The position numbers and the translations under genes are program-made. From Hyphomicrobiaceae bacterium (lineage in GTDB: Bacteria > Pseudomonadota > Alphaproteobacteria > Rhizobiales > Hyphomicrobiaceae), in contig JALHMB010000018.1 of the NCBI GenBank assembly GCA_022844275.1, forward strand, positions 1-45,959: a stretch of DNA of 45,959 nucleotides, in the 5' to 3' direction. The first letter of the stretch is position 1. The number at the start of each line of letters is the position of its first letter. Positions 33,118 through 41,457 of this stretch are shown here, in pieces. The notes beneath the pieces were generated by a model. That model worked only from the letters and a program-made list of their open reading frames with translations. It did not search any database and was not told the origin of the DNA.

Positions 33118-35058
33118 ATGAACGCCGAGGACACCCCGTCCTTTACGCGTCGCGAAGCGCTGGCCCTAGCAGCGACGTTCGCTGCCTTGCCGACACATGC
33201 CAGTCAGGCCCAGGTGCCGGCAGCCAAGCTCAAAGGGCTGAATGTTGGCCCGATCACTTGGCGAAACATCCGGACCGATTTCGGTGCGGTCGGCAATGGG
33301 ACCAGCAGCGATTTCGTCGCCTTCAGGGCGTTTCGCGATTGGGCTCTTACGCAGACCGGATGGGTTGGCCTCGTCCTTCCGCCTTCGTCGAGCCACTATG
33401 TCACTGCTGGGTCGTACGGCAGGGGCGTGAACATGCCCTTCCTCGGCATTAAAAAGCTGGTCGTTTCCGGCTACGGCGCCTCGATGGAAGGGCTCCATAG
33501 CGGCGCGCTGATTAACAGGGCCGAATACAGACACAAAATTCGTTCTATCAAAGCCGGGGCGACCACTGTCGAGCTGATCGACAGGGCTTCCATTCGATTT
33601 CTTTCGGTCGGCTCAATGGTGCTGCTGGCGGGTCTCGATCTGCAGGGCGGTTGGGGTTATCCGCCCAACAGTCACTTCAACGAGTGGCACCGCATCAAAT
33701 CCATCGACGCCTGGAGGATCACCTTCGAAAAGCCGATCAAGTACGACTACAGGGACGATTGGCCGCGCTACTTCGAGGGCCATCAACACGAACTGGGTGG
33801 CATTGGTCCGGCCGCCATCTGCCGCACCATTCCGGAATGGGACTGCGAGCACAGGATCTACGGTCTGCGCTCGATCTCCAAGGGGCAGACATACTACTTC
33901 GTGCGGAAGGCCGTTCTGGTCGACGTCAAGCACGATGCACACGGTTGGATCATCGGCGCGTCCGAAGATCACCAGATAATCGGTCAGGACCACACGGCAA
34001 CGAACATGGAGGTCGACAAGCTAACCACAAAAGCCGTGATTGGAGACTACGGCCCGGCGAACAAGAACATCCTGGTTCAAAGCTCATCTGTCGACTACCT
34101 ACACGTTCGCGGTGGAACGCGATCAATCAACGGCACGGCTCGGCATACGCTGATTAGTGGTGGATCTTCACTCGATATTCGTCTCGGCCCGACGGCATAC
34201 GGCGTTTCGGATAGCATTGAGATTCGCGATCGCGTGGTGGCGTCCGCCGTGCATGGCGCGCCAGGTATGAGCGTCAGCCTCTCGGAACTCACTTTCAGAG
34301 ATGGCATTTTTCGTTTCGCTGGGTATAAGCATGCGCCGCAGTGGTTCGTCCCTGGTGCAGTCGGCATTCTCCGTACGGTTAGCCCTTCCTTCGATCACCA
34401 CGTCTTCCGCATTTTGAGCGTCCGTTCGGAGAATGGGGAGATCCGGGGGCCAATTCTTATCGAGACCGATATCAAGGGCGACACTCTGCCGTCGGTCATT
34501 GGCTATGCCAACGCCGCCATCGTCAGGCACAACGCTCCGAACCTTACTGTCGTCAACTGCACTGGGTGTCCGGACGCCGAGGAACTGTCGCTCGCGCCAC
34601 CTAATTCGCCCTATGGCATCATCAGTCGGCGCACGTACACCGGCGCGCCGCATCGGCCTACCGGCGCGTCCGGATCCTATCTTTGCGGTCGCCTTGTTCA
34701 TCTCAAGATCAACGTGGTGCAACCCTACACCGGCGTCGCGCCGAGCCTTACATTCGCGCTCGGGCAATTCGGCTACTGGGTGATCAACGCCGATAAGTCG
34801 GTAACGCGATCCTCGGTTCGCGTGAACTGCAGGATCGCAGGCGAGCGCATCATCACTGCAAAAGGTGCTTCGGGAGCGCAAAAGGGTGACGAGGCGCTCG
34901 CCGATTTGGCGGGTGGCGTCTGGATGCCGAAGGCGTTGGGTGCGTTTTTCAGCGCCGGCAGCAACAACGGCACACCGATCGATATCAGCGGCGAGCCCGC
35001 TAACGTCCGTCCGATAGTCACTGTCGACGCACTGACGGACCAAGAATTCTGGATGTGA
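33118..35058 (+). CDS. Tat-exported beta-helix protein, possible polysaccharide lyase or hydrolase
   Basis: Predicted 646-residue protein. The signal FTRREALALAATFAALPTHASQA is of twin-arginine type. The mature N-terminus IRTDFGAVGNGTSSDFVAFRAFRDWA matches the entry motif of pectate-lyase-3-like right-handed beta-helix proteins (usually DFGAVGDGVTDDTAAFQ). The rest is rich in short strands and Asn/Gly turns, as expected for a beta-helix with extra C-terminal strands. Such proteins in polysaccharide loci cut or epimerise the polymer. No catalytic residues can be assigned. It ends the long run, 50 bases after the acetyltransferase gene, and converges on the gene at 35066. Confidence 0.8.
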   Translation: MNAEDTPSFTRREALALAATFAALPTHASQAQVPAAKLKGLNVGPITWRNIRTDFGAVGNGTSSDFVAFRAFRDWALTQTGWVGLVLPPSSSHYVTAGSYGRGVNMPFLGIKKLVVSGYGASMEGLHSGALINRAEYRHKIRSIKAGATTVELIDRASIRFLSVGSMVLLAGLDLQGGWGYPPNSHFNEWHRIKSIDAWRITFEKPIKYDYRDDWPRYFEGHQHELGGIGPAAICRTIPEWDCEHRIYGLRSISKGQTYYFVRKAVLVDVKHDAHGWIIGASEDHQIIGQDHTATNMEVDKLTTKAVIGDYGPANKNILVQSSSVDYLHVRGGTRSINGTARHTLISGGSSLDIRLGPTAYGVSDSIEIRDRVVASAVHGAPGMSVSLSELTFRDGIFRFAGYKHAPQWFVPGAVGILRTVSPSFDHHVFRILSVRSENGEIRGPILIETDIKGDTLPSVIGYANAAIVRHNAPNLTVVNCTGCPDAEELSLAPPNSPYGIISRRTYTGAPHRPTGASGSYLCGRLVHLKINVVQPYTGVAPSLTFALGQFGYWVINADKSVTRSSVRVNCRIAGERIITAKGASGAQKGDEALADLAGGVWMPKALGAFFSAGSNNGTPIDISGEPANVRPIVTVDALTDQEFWM

Positions 35059-35065
35059 CCCTTTG

Positions 35066-35518
35066 TCAGATAATTTCAGCTGCTCGGCCGAATGGTGAGG
35101 CTGGAACTAAGCGCAGAAGACGCTCGCAGATCAGTCGCGGCAGGCGCTCGTCCATGCCGTAGTCGATAACCTCCTGATATAAAGCCCACTCGACCTGCAA
35201 TCGGAGATCGGCAATCGAGCGGGGCTCGAAAATGATCATTCTTGCTTCGATGTCGCATACGACGCTCTCCGCCGCCTCGAGTGCACTAGTTCTTCGGTTG
35301 AGCTCGCTCTGGCGATCGGCAGCGCAGACGCCCCCTACGTCTTTGACAATCTGGTGCAGGCGATCTCTCTCGGCGCGAGCCACGAGCAATCTCTCTTGCA
35401 GGACGAGCAGTTCCGGCGAGCATGAGACGGCGTTTGCGGCGAGTGGCACCGTGGCGCCGGCGCTCGCAGCTGCTGCCGCTTTCAGGAACTTGCGACGTGA
35501 CGGGCTGAATGTATGCAC
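35066..35518 (-). CDS. Small protein with a Tat-type signal, unknown function
   Basis: Predicted 150-residue protein. GTG 35518 is preferred to a TTG at 35599 because GGAG sits 5 to 6 bases before it and the signal starts directly: PSRRKFLKAAAAASAGATVPLAANA, an almost perfect Tat motif (SRRKFLK). The mature part begins with a Cys (VSCSPELLVLQERLLVARAERDRLHQIV) and is helical, with heptad-like repeats suggesting a short coiled coil and three further Cys-containing turns. I do not recognise the family. It converges on the beta-helix gene with 7 bases between stops. Confidence 0.72.
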   Translation of the reverse strand: MHTFSPSRRKFLKAAAAASAGATVPLAANAVSCSPELLVLQERLLVARAERDRLHQIVKDVGGVCAADRQSELNRRTSALEAAESVVCDIEARMIIFEPRSIADLRLQVEWALYQEVIDYGMDERLPRLICERLLRLVPASPFGRAAEII

Positions 35519-35694
35519 AGCGCTCCGCAAAAGTGGCCTTCTAGCGATGATGAAATCTATCGGGCCCCCGCATATCCAGAGAGGCAGGACGAGCAGCAAT
35601 TCCGCGTGCTACAACCAACCACTTGCGGGCAGAAACCACCTATATGGGTTTCACACCCTACAAAACTGATATGGCTCAGTCAACCAAGAAGTTG

Positions 35695-35706
35695 GGTTCA
35701 GGAACC
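35695..35706. promoter_or_regulatory. Short palindrome over the ribosome site of the XRE gene
   Basis: GGTTC (35695-35699) and GAACC (35702-35706) are perfect 5-bp arms separated by AG. They cover the Shine-Dalgarno bases and end 2 bases before ATG 35709. A dimeric HTH protein bound here would block its own expression, so autoregulation is plausible; the arms are short and chance is possible. Confidence 0.4.
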
Positions 35707-35708
35707 AA

Positions 35709-35975
35709 ATGGCAGTGAGCGGAAACCAAATCAAAGCTGCTCGTGCGCTCGTTGGGATGGAGCAAGCTGAGCTCGCGGTAAAATCTGAGGTGAGCGTCAA
35801 CACCATTCGCAATATGGAAGCAGCTAGCTCGGATCCGGTTCGAGTGCGATCGGATACGCTGTTTAGGGTGCAAAATGCTCTGAGGTCTGCCGGAGTAATC
35901 TTCATTGACGAGAATGGAGATGGACCAGGCGTGCGTCTCCGGAAAAAGCGAAAGCAGGCCGACCAGTCCGGCTGA
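35709..35975 (+). CDS. XRE-family DNA-binding regulator
   Basis: Predicted 88-residue HTH protein. QIKAARALVGMEQAELAVKSEVSVNTIRNMEA (7-38) is the helix-turn-helix; the end LRSAGVIFIDENGDGPGVRLRKK is shared by a common alphaproteobacterial group of small XRE regulators, often found beside mobile or accessory genes. AGGA lies 6 bases before the ATG. The target is unknown; a palindrome over its own leader is one candidate. Confidence 0.88.
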   Translation: MAVSGNQIKAARALVGMEQAELAVKSEVSVNTIRNMEAASSDPVRVRSDTLFRVQNALRSAGVIFIDENGDGPGVRLRKKRKQADQSG

Positions 35976-36532
35976 GTTTCGCCGTAAGTGAAGCCGCCTC
36001 TGATGTGGAAGCGAACCGTCCGGCAAAGCGCAGGTGGACCAAGAACTCGGGACGGTTTCGCGTCTGCGCACGGCTATAATTCGCCCCGCAACCCACGCTG
36101 GGCCCGGTATTCCCGCCTAGGACCTTGGGCGGTACAACCCGCTGCATGACCTGTGGTTTCGCGTCGAGAATGCGGGTGCCTGAGGCCATGCAGCTCGATT
36201 GCTAGCCTATGCGTGCGCGCTTCCAATGAAAAAACGCGGCGCCACTGGGGGTGGGCACCGCGTTCGGCAAGCTGTCTTCCTTCTGGAGCAGCCACGAATC
36301 TGAAGAAGTTCGGCTCTGACGGCAAGCCCGAACTTCCAGCACCCCACGGACGGATGCGCTCTCCTGACCTCCCAGCGGGTTGCGGTAGAACGGATGGCGT
36401 TGGTTGAGGGAGCGACGTGAACCGAGCCTAACAAATGTTGCTCTGGCCGAAGTGCAGAGCCTCGGCATTTGCCCCAGTAACACCATGGGCCGGTGCAGAC
36501 TTTAGTGGATGCTGAGCGGCACCAAGGGAGCA
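35976..36532. other. Intergenic stretch with one terminator and no recognised gene
   Basis: About 560 bases with short overlapping frames on both strands, none with a recognisable product or a good ribosome site. The only clear signal is the minus-strand terminator at 36229-36264. The region separates the XRE gene from the small leftward gene ending at 36533. Confidence 0.5.
36229..36264 (-). terminator. Leftward intrinsic terminator
   Basis: Read on the minus strand, AACGCGGTGCCCAC pairs with GTGGCGCCGCGTT (one mismatch or bulge in the middle) across the loop CCCCA and is followed by a run of six T. This is a good rho-independent terminator for leftward transcripts, most simply the one carrying the gene at 36533-36751. 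Confidence 0.7.
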
Positions 36533-36751
36533 TCAAAACGGTGGGAACGCACAACCGGTATTCACCACCGCTTGATGATCCTCACGTGCTTGTTCATTGA
36601 GCCATCCCACCACGAAGACTTCGACTTGCTCGCGAGTGAGTAGACTGCCAAGTAGGCGACCATCGACATCATACAGCCGAAGGCCGATTTCCTGCTCTTC
36701 GACAACAAGACCCAGATCTTGTGCCGTACGCAACACTTGCTCAAAGCCCAC
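36533..36751 (-). CDS. Small hypothetical protein
   Basis: Predicted 72 residues from GTG 36751, which has GGAG 8 bases upstream; the frame is open back to a TTG at 36817. The sequence (VGFEQVLRTAQDLGLVVEEQEIGLRLYDVDG and onward) alternates helix and strand like a small soluble domain and uses protein-like codons, while the opposite strand does not. No family is recognised. Coding status is likely but not certain. Confidence 0.5.
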   Translation of the reverse strand: MGFEQVLRTAQDLGLVVEEQEIGLRLYDVDGRLLGSLLTREQVEVFVVGWLNEQAREDHQAVVNTGCAFPPF

Positions 36752-36817
36752 GATCTTTCTCCGAGCTGCCGAAGTCGCTGCATGATGCTCACAGAGAGCA
36801 AATATTCGGTAAAGCAA

Positions 36818-37272
36818 GCTCGAAGGCGGTCAGCCGCTCCCTGTGCAGGCCGATTCCTCGGGTAAAAATGGGAACCCCTGCCTCGGCGGCTCCTCGACGC
36901 ACCACATTCGCTACCGCTATCAAAAGGGCAGGCATCAGCGCGTCAGGTCTTAGTTGCGGCCAACTTCAGGCTGAGCGTCGTGATCTCACTAGTTCCTACC
37001 AGTTGTTCGTTCCGCCCCGCTGGCTCCAAGCGAATTGACCGATCCACGCCGCCGAGGACGGCTGGTCCCTCCCTTTCGGACTCGGCGGTGAACGTGCCCT
37101 GCAGCTGTGGCGCTTTGCTCGCGCCCGTCGCAACGACGCTCCACACAAAGACGTGCTTCGCGGCGCGTGCCAGGAAGACTGACCGCCGAACGGCACACCG
37201 GCGGCAACGGTATCCCGATCAGCCATCCAAGATTTGAGACGGCGACTTCCTTACATTGCTGAGATGGGACCG
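36818..37272. other. Region with only a weak possible coding fragment
   Basis: About 455 bases. A leftward frame at 36943-37146 (GTG start) would give 67 residues with a fairly protein-like end (GGVDRSIRLEPAGRNEQLVG), but it has no clear start and overlapping frames on both strands compete. It may be a degraded gene. Nothing else is recognised here. Confidence 0.3.
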
Positions 37273-37359
37273 TCACATCACAGTGACGGCGAAGAGAAAG
37301 CTCATGCTCAGCACAAAGCCTGCCATGGCGAGTGCCGTGCGCAGATCTGCAATTTGCAT
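37273..37359 (-). CDS. 28-residue single-helix membrane peptide
   Basis: ATG 37359 with GGAG 8 bases upstream opens a 28-residue frame: a short polar start (MQIADLRTALA) and one hydrophobic helix (MAGFVLSMSFLFAVTVM). Its size and plan resemble the 30-residue protein at 45662. Such tiny membrane proteins are common in rhizobia and usually unannotated. No function is known. It lies just downstream of the decayed Hsp20 gene. Confidence 0.5.
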   Translation of the reverse strand: MQIADLRTALAMAGFVLSMSFLFAVTVM

Positions 37360-37385
37360 GGTTGAACTCCGTCTATGTAAGGTCG

Positions 37386-37716
37386 GGCTTTCATGACCTC
37401 GATCGGCCGCGCCGGTCGCTGCAGATCGGCCGGTTTCGGCCAGCGAACGAAGAGCACGCCCTTGTCGTAGGTCGCGTCCACGTTCTCATCCTTCACCTCG
37501 AAGGCAGGCGCACCGAGCGGGAAAGCGATCCGAAGTGGCGCTCGGTAGAGGTGACCTTGCCGTTCTGCTGCGCGTGCTCGGATTTCTTCTCGCCGCTCAC
37601 CGCCCGTTGGGCCGGTAAGTGCTCTCTTCGCGCTGCAGGGCATGAGAGAGCAACGAGGGCACGCGGTCGAAACCGACCGTTGTGCGGTAGAGAGGTGTGA
37701 AATCGAGTGTCGCCAT
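37386..37716 (-). pseudogene. Hsp20 small heat-shock gene, internally deleted and frameshifted
   Basis: The leader has a perfect AGGAGG before ATG 37716, and the first 39 codons (MATLDFTPLYRTTVGFDR, LLSHALQREESTY) match the N-terminus of rhizobial Hsp20 proteins, but a TGA ends them at 37597-37599. In a second frame follow GEKKSEHAQQNGKVTSTERH and FGSLSRSVRLP, normally in the middle of the alpha-crystallin domain. A one-base loss near 37500-37507 shifts to a third frame with FEVKDENVDATYDKG and VRWPKPADLQRPARPIEV. The N-terminal half of the alpha-crystallin domain is missing. No working Hsp20 can be made. Confidence 0.85.
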
Positions 37717-37926
37717 AGCTATCCTCCTGTGCGAAGCGACAACCACGGAAATGTAGGCGCCATCTAGCCGCCCGAGCCTGAGCTAGGAATGCCGATTTTT
37801 GCCTTCAAGAGGGTGCCGGGAATTTTTTGTCAGTCCCCCCTTGCGAGAGCCAAAGCCGAACCTACATCGCCAGCCGAGAGCGGGAGCTCAAGCGACGTCC
37901 GCTGGTGAGCGTCCGCTTGAACATCA

Positions 37927-37938
37927 ACTCACAGGAGT
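37927..37938 (+). promoter_or_regulatory. Small hairpin masking the ribosome site of the Hsp20 operon
   Basis: ACTC (37927-37930) can pair with GAGT (37935-37938) across ACAG, hiding part of the AGGAG before ATG 37944. Weak hairpins over the ribosome site of Hsp20 genes act as RNA thermometers (ROSE elements) in rhizobia. The stem here is only four pairs and I do not see a full ROSE structure. Confidence 0.3.
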
Positions 37939-37943
37939 GGGCC

Positions 37944-38357
37944 ATGTATCATCCATTGGATGCATTGTTCGACCTGCAGAAGGCTCTGGAAGCACGGTTG
38001 GACAGTGACTGGCTGCGCGGCGCCACCGGCGGCGGCGGAGCCTATCCGCCAATCAACGTATTCCAACAGGGCGACAGCCTGATCGCCATCCTCGAAGTGC
38101 CGGGGGTGAATAAAGAGGATCTTCAGATCCAGGCGAAGGACAACGCCATTAGGATCTCCGGCAGGAAAACCATTGCATATCCGGACGGCGTCAGCGTCCA
38201 CCGTCGCGAACGGCTCAGCGGAAATTTCGACCGCACAATCACCGTCCCCATGCAAATCGATACAGAGAGCATCAAGGCCGAATATCGCGACGGCGTGCTG
38301 GCCCTCCATATCCCGAGAGCCGAAAGCGATAAACCCCGGACCATCCGCATTGATTGA
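37944..38357 (+). CDS. Hsp20 small heat-shock protein
   Basis: Predicted 137-residue chaperone that holds unfolding proteins in the cytoplasm. I start at ATG 37944 with AGGAG 6 bases upstream; the longer frame from 37827 has no support. The alpha-crystallin domain runs from YPPINVFQQGDSLIAILEVPGV to RDGVLALHIPRAE, and the C-terminal I-x-I anchor is present as IRI. It is first in a two-gene operon, 27 bases before a second Hsp20 gene, and probably induced by heat. Confidence 0.92.
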   Translation: MYHPLDALFDLQKALEARLDSDWLRGATGGGGAYPPINVFQQGDSLIAILEVPGVNKEDLQIQAKDNAIRISGRKTIAYPDGVSVHRRERLSGNFDRTITVPMQIDTESIKAEYRDGVLALHIPRAESDKPRTIRID

Positions 38358-38384
38358 CGTCCGAGCTATTCCCGGAGGTGAGCC

Positions 38385-38780
38385 ATGTCCCCGCAAGAGC
38401 TGCAAGTTCAACAGAAGCGCGCACTCGAGGCGAAGCAGGAACAGACCTTATCGGCGCGCACGTTTATCCCTGGTGCCGACATTTTCGAGGCCGCGCACGC
38501 TCTGAGCGTTGTTCTCGAAATGCCCGGTGTTGACAAGGGCAATGTCGACGTCAGCGTCGAAGCCGGCGTTTTGGTCGTCGAGGGGCGCGTGGATTTCTCG
38601 AAATACGAAGACATGCAGCCCGTCTACACGGAGTACAACATCGGCCACTACCGTCGCAGTTTTTCGCTGTCCAACACGATCGATCAGGGCGCCATCACGG
38701 CCGAGATGAAGGACGGTGTCCTCACGGTGACCTTACCCAAAGCCGAGGCGGCCAAGGCGCGCAGGATCGAGATCGGCTAG
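38385..38780 (+). CDS. Hsp20 small heat-shock protein, second of the pair
   Basis: Predicted 131-residue protein with GGAGGTG before ATG 38385. The N-terminus is helical and Gln/Lys rich; the alpha-crystallin domain includes ALSVVLEMPGVDKGNVDVSVE, YNIGHYRRSFSLSNTID and MKDGVLTVTLPKAE, and ends RRIEIG with an I-x-I anchor. It differs enough from the first gene to be another subfamily, so mixed oligomers are possible. A broken close relative lies at 43164-43500. Confidence 0.92.
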   Translation: MSPQELQVQQKRALEAKQEQTLSARTFIPGADIFEAAHALSVVLEMPGVDKGNVDVSVEAGVLVVEGRVDFSKYEDMQPVYTEYNIGHYRRSFSLSNTIDQGAITAEMKDGVLTVTLPKAEAAKARRIEIG

Positions 38781-38959
38781 GCGTCGTATTCGACGGTACT
38801 CGCTCGCACTTTTTGTGCGCTGCATTGGTCGGCCATAACGCGTGGTAGCATCGGCCCATCGTGCTCGAGCATGAGACTTGGAAGGCCAGTTGAATGCGAC
38901 GCCTCAGTACGCCATCAGCTGACGACTAAACTGTCGTCGAGCCAATCGCCTCCAGCAAA

Positions 38960-40930
38960 CTACGGACTTTTTGTAGTGCTGTAAGAAACTGATAATCCCA
39001 GATCGGAGATGGTCTTTGCTAGTGCCTCCGGATCAATCGGCTTATGCAGGCGCGGAAGGGAAGCTAACGCATCAGGCAAGTCAGTCAGCCGTGTGTAGCC
39101 AGTCGAGAAGATTGTTGGCACACCGCGCGAAACCAGAAGCTCTGCGACTGGAATTGACGACTCGCCCCCGAGGTTGGCATCCAGGATCGCCAAATCGGGC
39201 AGAGCACTCTCCAGCACTGCGAGCGCATCCCCTACGCTTGGCACGGCAGCAAAAACATTCAGGCCCATCCCGATGACCATATCTTCCATGTCTATGCGCA
39301 ACAGGGGATCGTCCTCGACGAGAAGTACGTGATTTGAGCCGCTTGGCTTGATATTGAGAGCGGGAGCCGCCAACGCGCGTTCCCCGGACATTTTCTGGGG
39401 GATGATGAGGTGGTATTGCAGGCCGTTTGACTTGAATGTTCGCCTGATATTGCCATGAAGCTGGTCCTCGACCACGCGGCGCAGCAATATCGTGCCGAAG
39501 CCGATTTTGTGATCTTCGGGCGTAGCGATCTTCCCGGGGAGATGCTCAGTCCAATAGATTTCGAGCACTCCTTGAGTGCCATCTGACCAACGGACGTCAA
39601 GCATCCCACCTTTCTGCGACAGCGCGCCATACTTTGCTGCATTGGTCGTAAGCTCGTGAAGCAGCAAGGCGAACGTCTGGGCCCGCTCGGGTTGAAGTTT
39701 AAAGCTAGGACCAGTCGTGACAACGCGATCGTCTGCTGCATCGATGTACGGCGCTAGCTCGTCTCGGATGAGCGTCTCGAGTTCGATCGGCTGCCAGCGT
39801 TCTGATGCGAGCAAGTCATGAGTGCGGGCTAGCGCAGTCACTCGGTCGCCAATTTTTTCCCGCAGAGCAGCGACATCATCGGCGTTTGTCAGCTTGACAA
39901 CCGATCGAATGACCGCAAGCAAGTTCCGTGCGCGATGATCGATTTCGCGCATTATGGTTCGCTCGCGTTCGGCAGATCGTTCTCGTTCAATCCAACTTAA
40001 TGTCCGGTCGAGGACCTGCTCAGCAGTGCTCACGTCAAAGTCCGTCCAAACGCGCGCACGGCGCGAATGAATGTAGATGATCGCTAAAGCCCGACCTTGA
40101 TCCATCCATGGAACAGCCATTGCCGCGCCAATATCCAGGGTCTCAAAGGCTTTTCGTGCATCCGCTAGCTTCGGTTGGTTAGTTACATCGTCGATCCGCA
40201 GAACATTACCGGCATTCAATTGCGTATGAGCCCATTCACCGAGTTTGCTGATGGGCGCGCCCTTGCCCACTGGCGTTACTCCCGGTGCGGTCCACTCCTC
40301 TACGACCGCTGGATCATGGCTGCCAGCTTCAACCTCCCTGAAGCCGACCCGGTCAGCACCTAAGTGCCTGCCCAGCATGGCAATCGCGATCTGCCGAGCA
40401 GACTTCGCATCACTTGCTGATCGGAATGCTTCGCTTAGTTCAAGCATGAAGGCTATTTGCCTGCGGGAAAGCACATTCCGTGTTGTTTCATGCCCAGAAT
40501 TGAATACTCCCGCGATCGCGCCGTCTTCACCCCGGATTGCCGTGAAGCTGTAGCTCCAATAAGTCTCCTCGGTCGCACCAAAACGGCGCATTGGGAGCAT
40601 CTGATCCTCGACAAAGATGCCTTCGCCGGTTGCGATGAGGCGCGAAAATTGCGGCTCGATCACGTGCCATATGTCCGACCAAACATCTTGAGCCGGTGCG
40701 CCAAGCGCTGCGGGATGTCGGGGCCCCGGTATCGGCGCCCAAGCGTCGTTGTAGAGAAGGCGCAGTTCAGGTCCCCAGTAGATTGCGGTGGGAAAAGATG
40801 AATGCAAGCAGATGCTCAGAGCCGAACGGAGCGATTGGGGCCACAGTTCCGGACTGCCAAAGGGATGACCTGTCCAGTCGTGTTGGCGTATTCGTTTTGC
40901 CATTTCGCCTTCCCCATTGAGGAAGCTCAT
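38960..40930 (-). CDS. Hybrid HWE-type histidine kinase with PAS-like, GAF and receiver domains
   Basis: Predicted 656-residue sensor from ATG 40930, chosen because family members usually keep the NGEGEM-like lead-in; ATG 40903 has a better ribosome site and 41080 is the longest option. Order: PAS-like domain (IYWGPELRLLYNDAWAPI), GAF domain (SARQIAIAMLGRHLGADRVGF), HWE phosphoacceptor box with His332 (MREIDHRARNLLAVIRSV), ATPase N-box (LLLHELTTNAAKYGAL), W-x-E at Trp460-Glu462, then a receiver domain (HVLLVEDDPLLR) with Asp584. No membrane helix, so it is cytoplasmic. HWE kinases serve light, stress and general stress pathways; the input here is unknown. Confidence 0.9.
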   Translation of the reverse strand: MSFLNGEGEMAKRIRQHDWTGHPFGSPELWPQSLRSALSICLHSSFPTAIYWGPELRLLYNDAWAPIPGPRHPAALGAPAQDVWSDIWHVIEPQFSRLIATGEGIFVEDQMLPMRRFGATEETYWSYSFTAIRGEDGAIAGVFNSGHETTRNVLSRRQIAFMLELSEAFRSASDAKSARQIAIAMLGRHLGADRVGFREVEAGSHDPAVVEEWTAPGVTPVGKGAPISKLGEWAHTQLNAGNVLRIDDVTNQPKLADARKAFETLDIGAAMAVPWMDQGRALAIIYIHSRRARVWTDFDVSTAEQVLDRTLSWIERERSAERERTIMREIDHRARNLLAVIRSVVKLTNADDVAALREKIGDRVTALARTHDLLASERWQPIELETLIRDELAPYIDAADDRVVTTGPSFKLQPERAQTFALLLHELTTNAAKYGALSQKGGMLDVRWSDGTQGVLEIYWTEHLPGKIATPEDHKIGFGTILLRRVVEDQLHGNIRRTFKSNGLQYHLIIPQKMSGERALAAPALNIKPSGSNHVLLVEDDPLLRIDMEDMVIGMGLNVFAAVPSVGDALAVLESALPDLAILDANLGGESSIPVAELLVSRGVPTIFSTGYTRLTDLPDALASLPRLHKPIDPEALAKTISDLGLSVSYSTTKSP

Positions 40931-41457
40931 GGGGTTCAGCGGCAGGCTCTGTCGACGCAGCACCGTGGGATTCCCTTCGAACTTGGAGCGGCGCAAGTAA
41001 ATTACCACGCTACGATAGTAACCGAATGCAGCCTTGCCAAGTTTCGTCCTTGAGCTGAAATTCTTACCGTCCCATTTCACCGACAGTGGGCTGGATCAGC
41101 GCGAGGCTTGAACACGCCCTGAGCGCGCCGCTCGGGGTTATATTGGCCCCACTATCCTGCCTACATCCGGGGTAGGCACGGCTCATTCCGCCTCGGCTGG
41201 CAACGTTCGCGCATCGTCCCGCTATGCTCTACTCGGCCTCGACATCATCCGAACAAACGCGCCGTCAGGACGGGGGCGGCGAACGATCAAATCACATGCA
41301 CGCTCTCTCCAGCCGGATGAAAGGACATTCCTTTCTCGGTCACATACTGTAATGCAGCGCTGCTGTGGATGACTCAGCGATTGGGCTTGAATGCCAAGCC
41401 TCGAGCTGTTGCCTACTGGGATACAGCAGATCCTCGTTACATTCGTGCTTGCGACCG
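40931..41457. other. Intergenic region, no recognised gene
   Basis: About 525 bases, of which the first 150 could code if the kinase starts at 41080. The remainder has no frame with a recognisable product. No clear promoter or hairpin was found, though the promoter of the leftward kinase gene should lie here. Confidence 0.5.

Noticed and set aside
34168-35043. Minus-strand open frame of 291 codons
   Set aside because: Antisense of the beta-helix gene; no start signal or recognisable domain.
38781-38830. Terminator after the Hsp20 pair
   Set aside because: Two small hairpins (CGTCG/CGACG and CGCAC/GTGCG) are present, but the T-run lies in a loop instead of after the stem.
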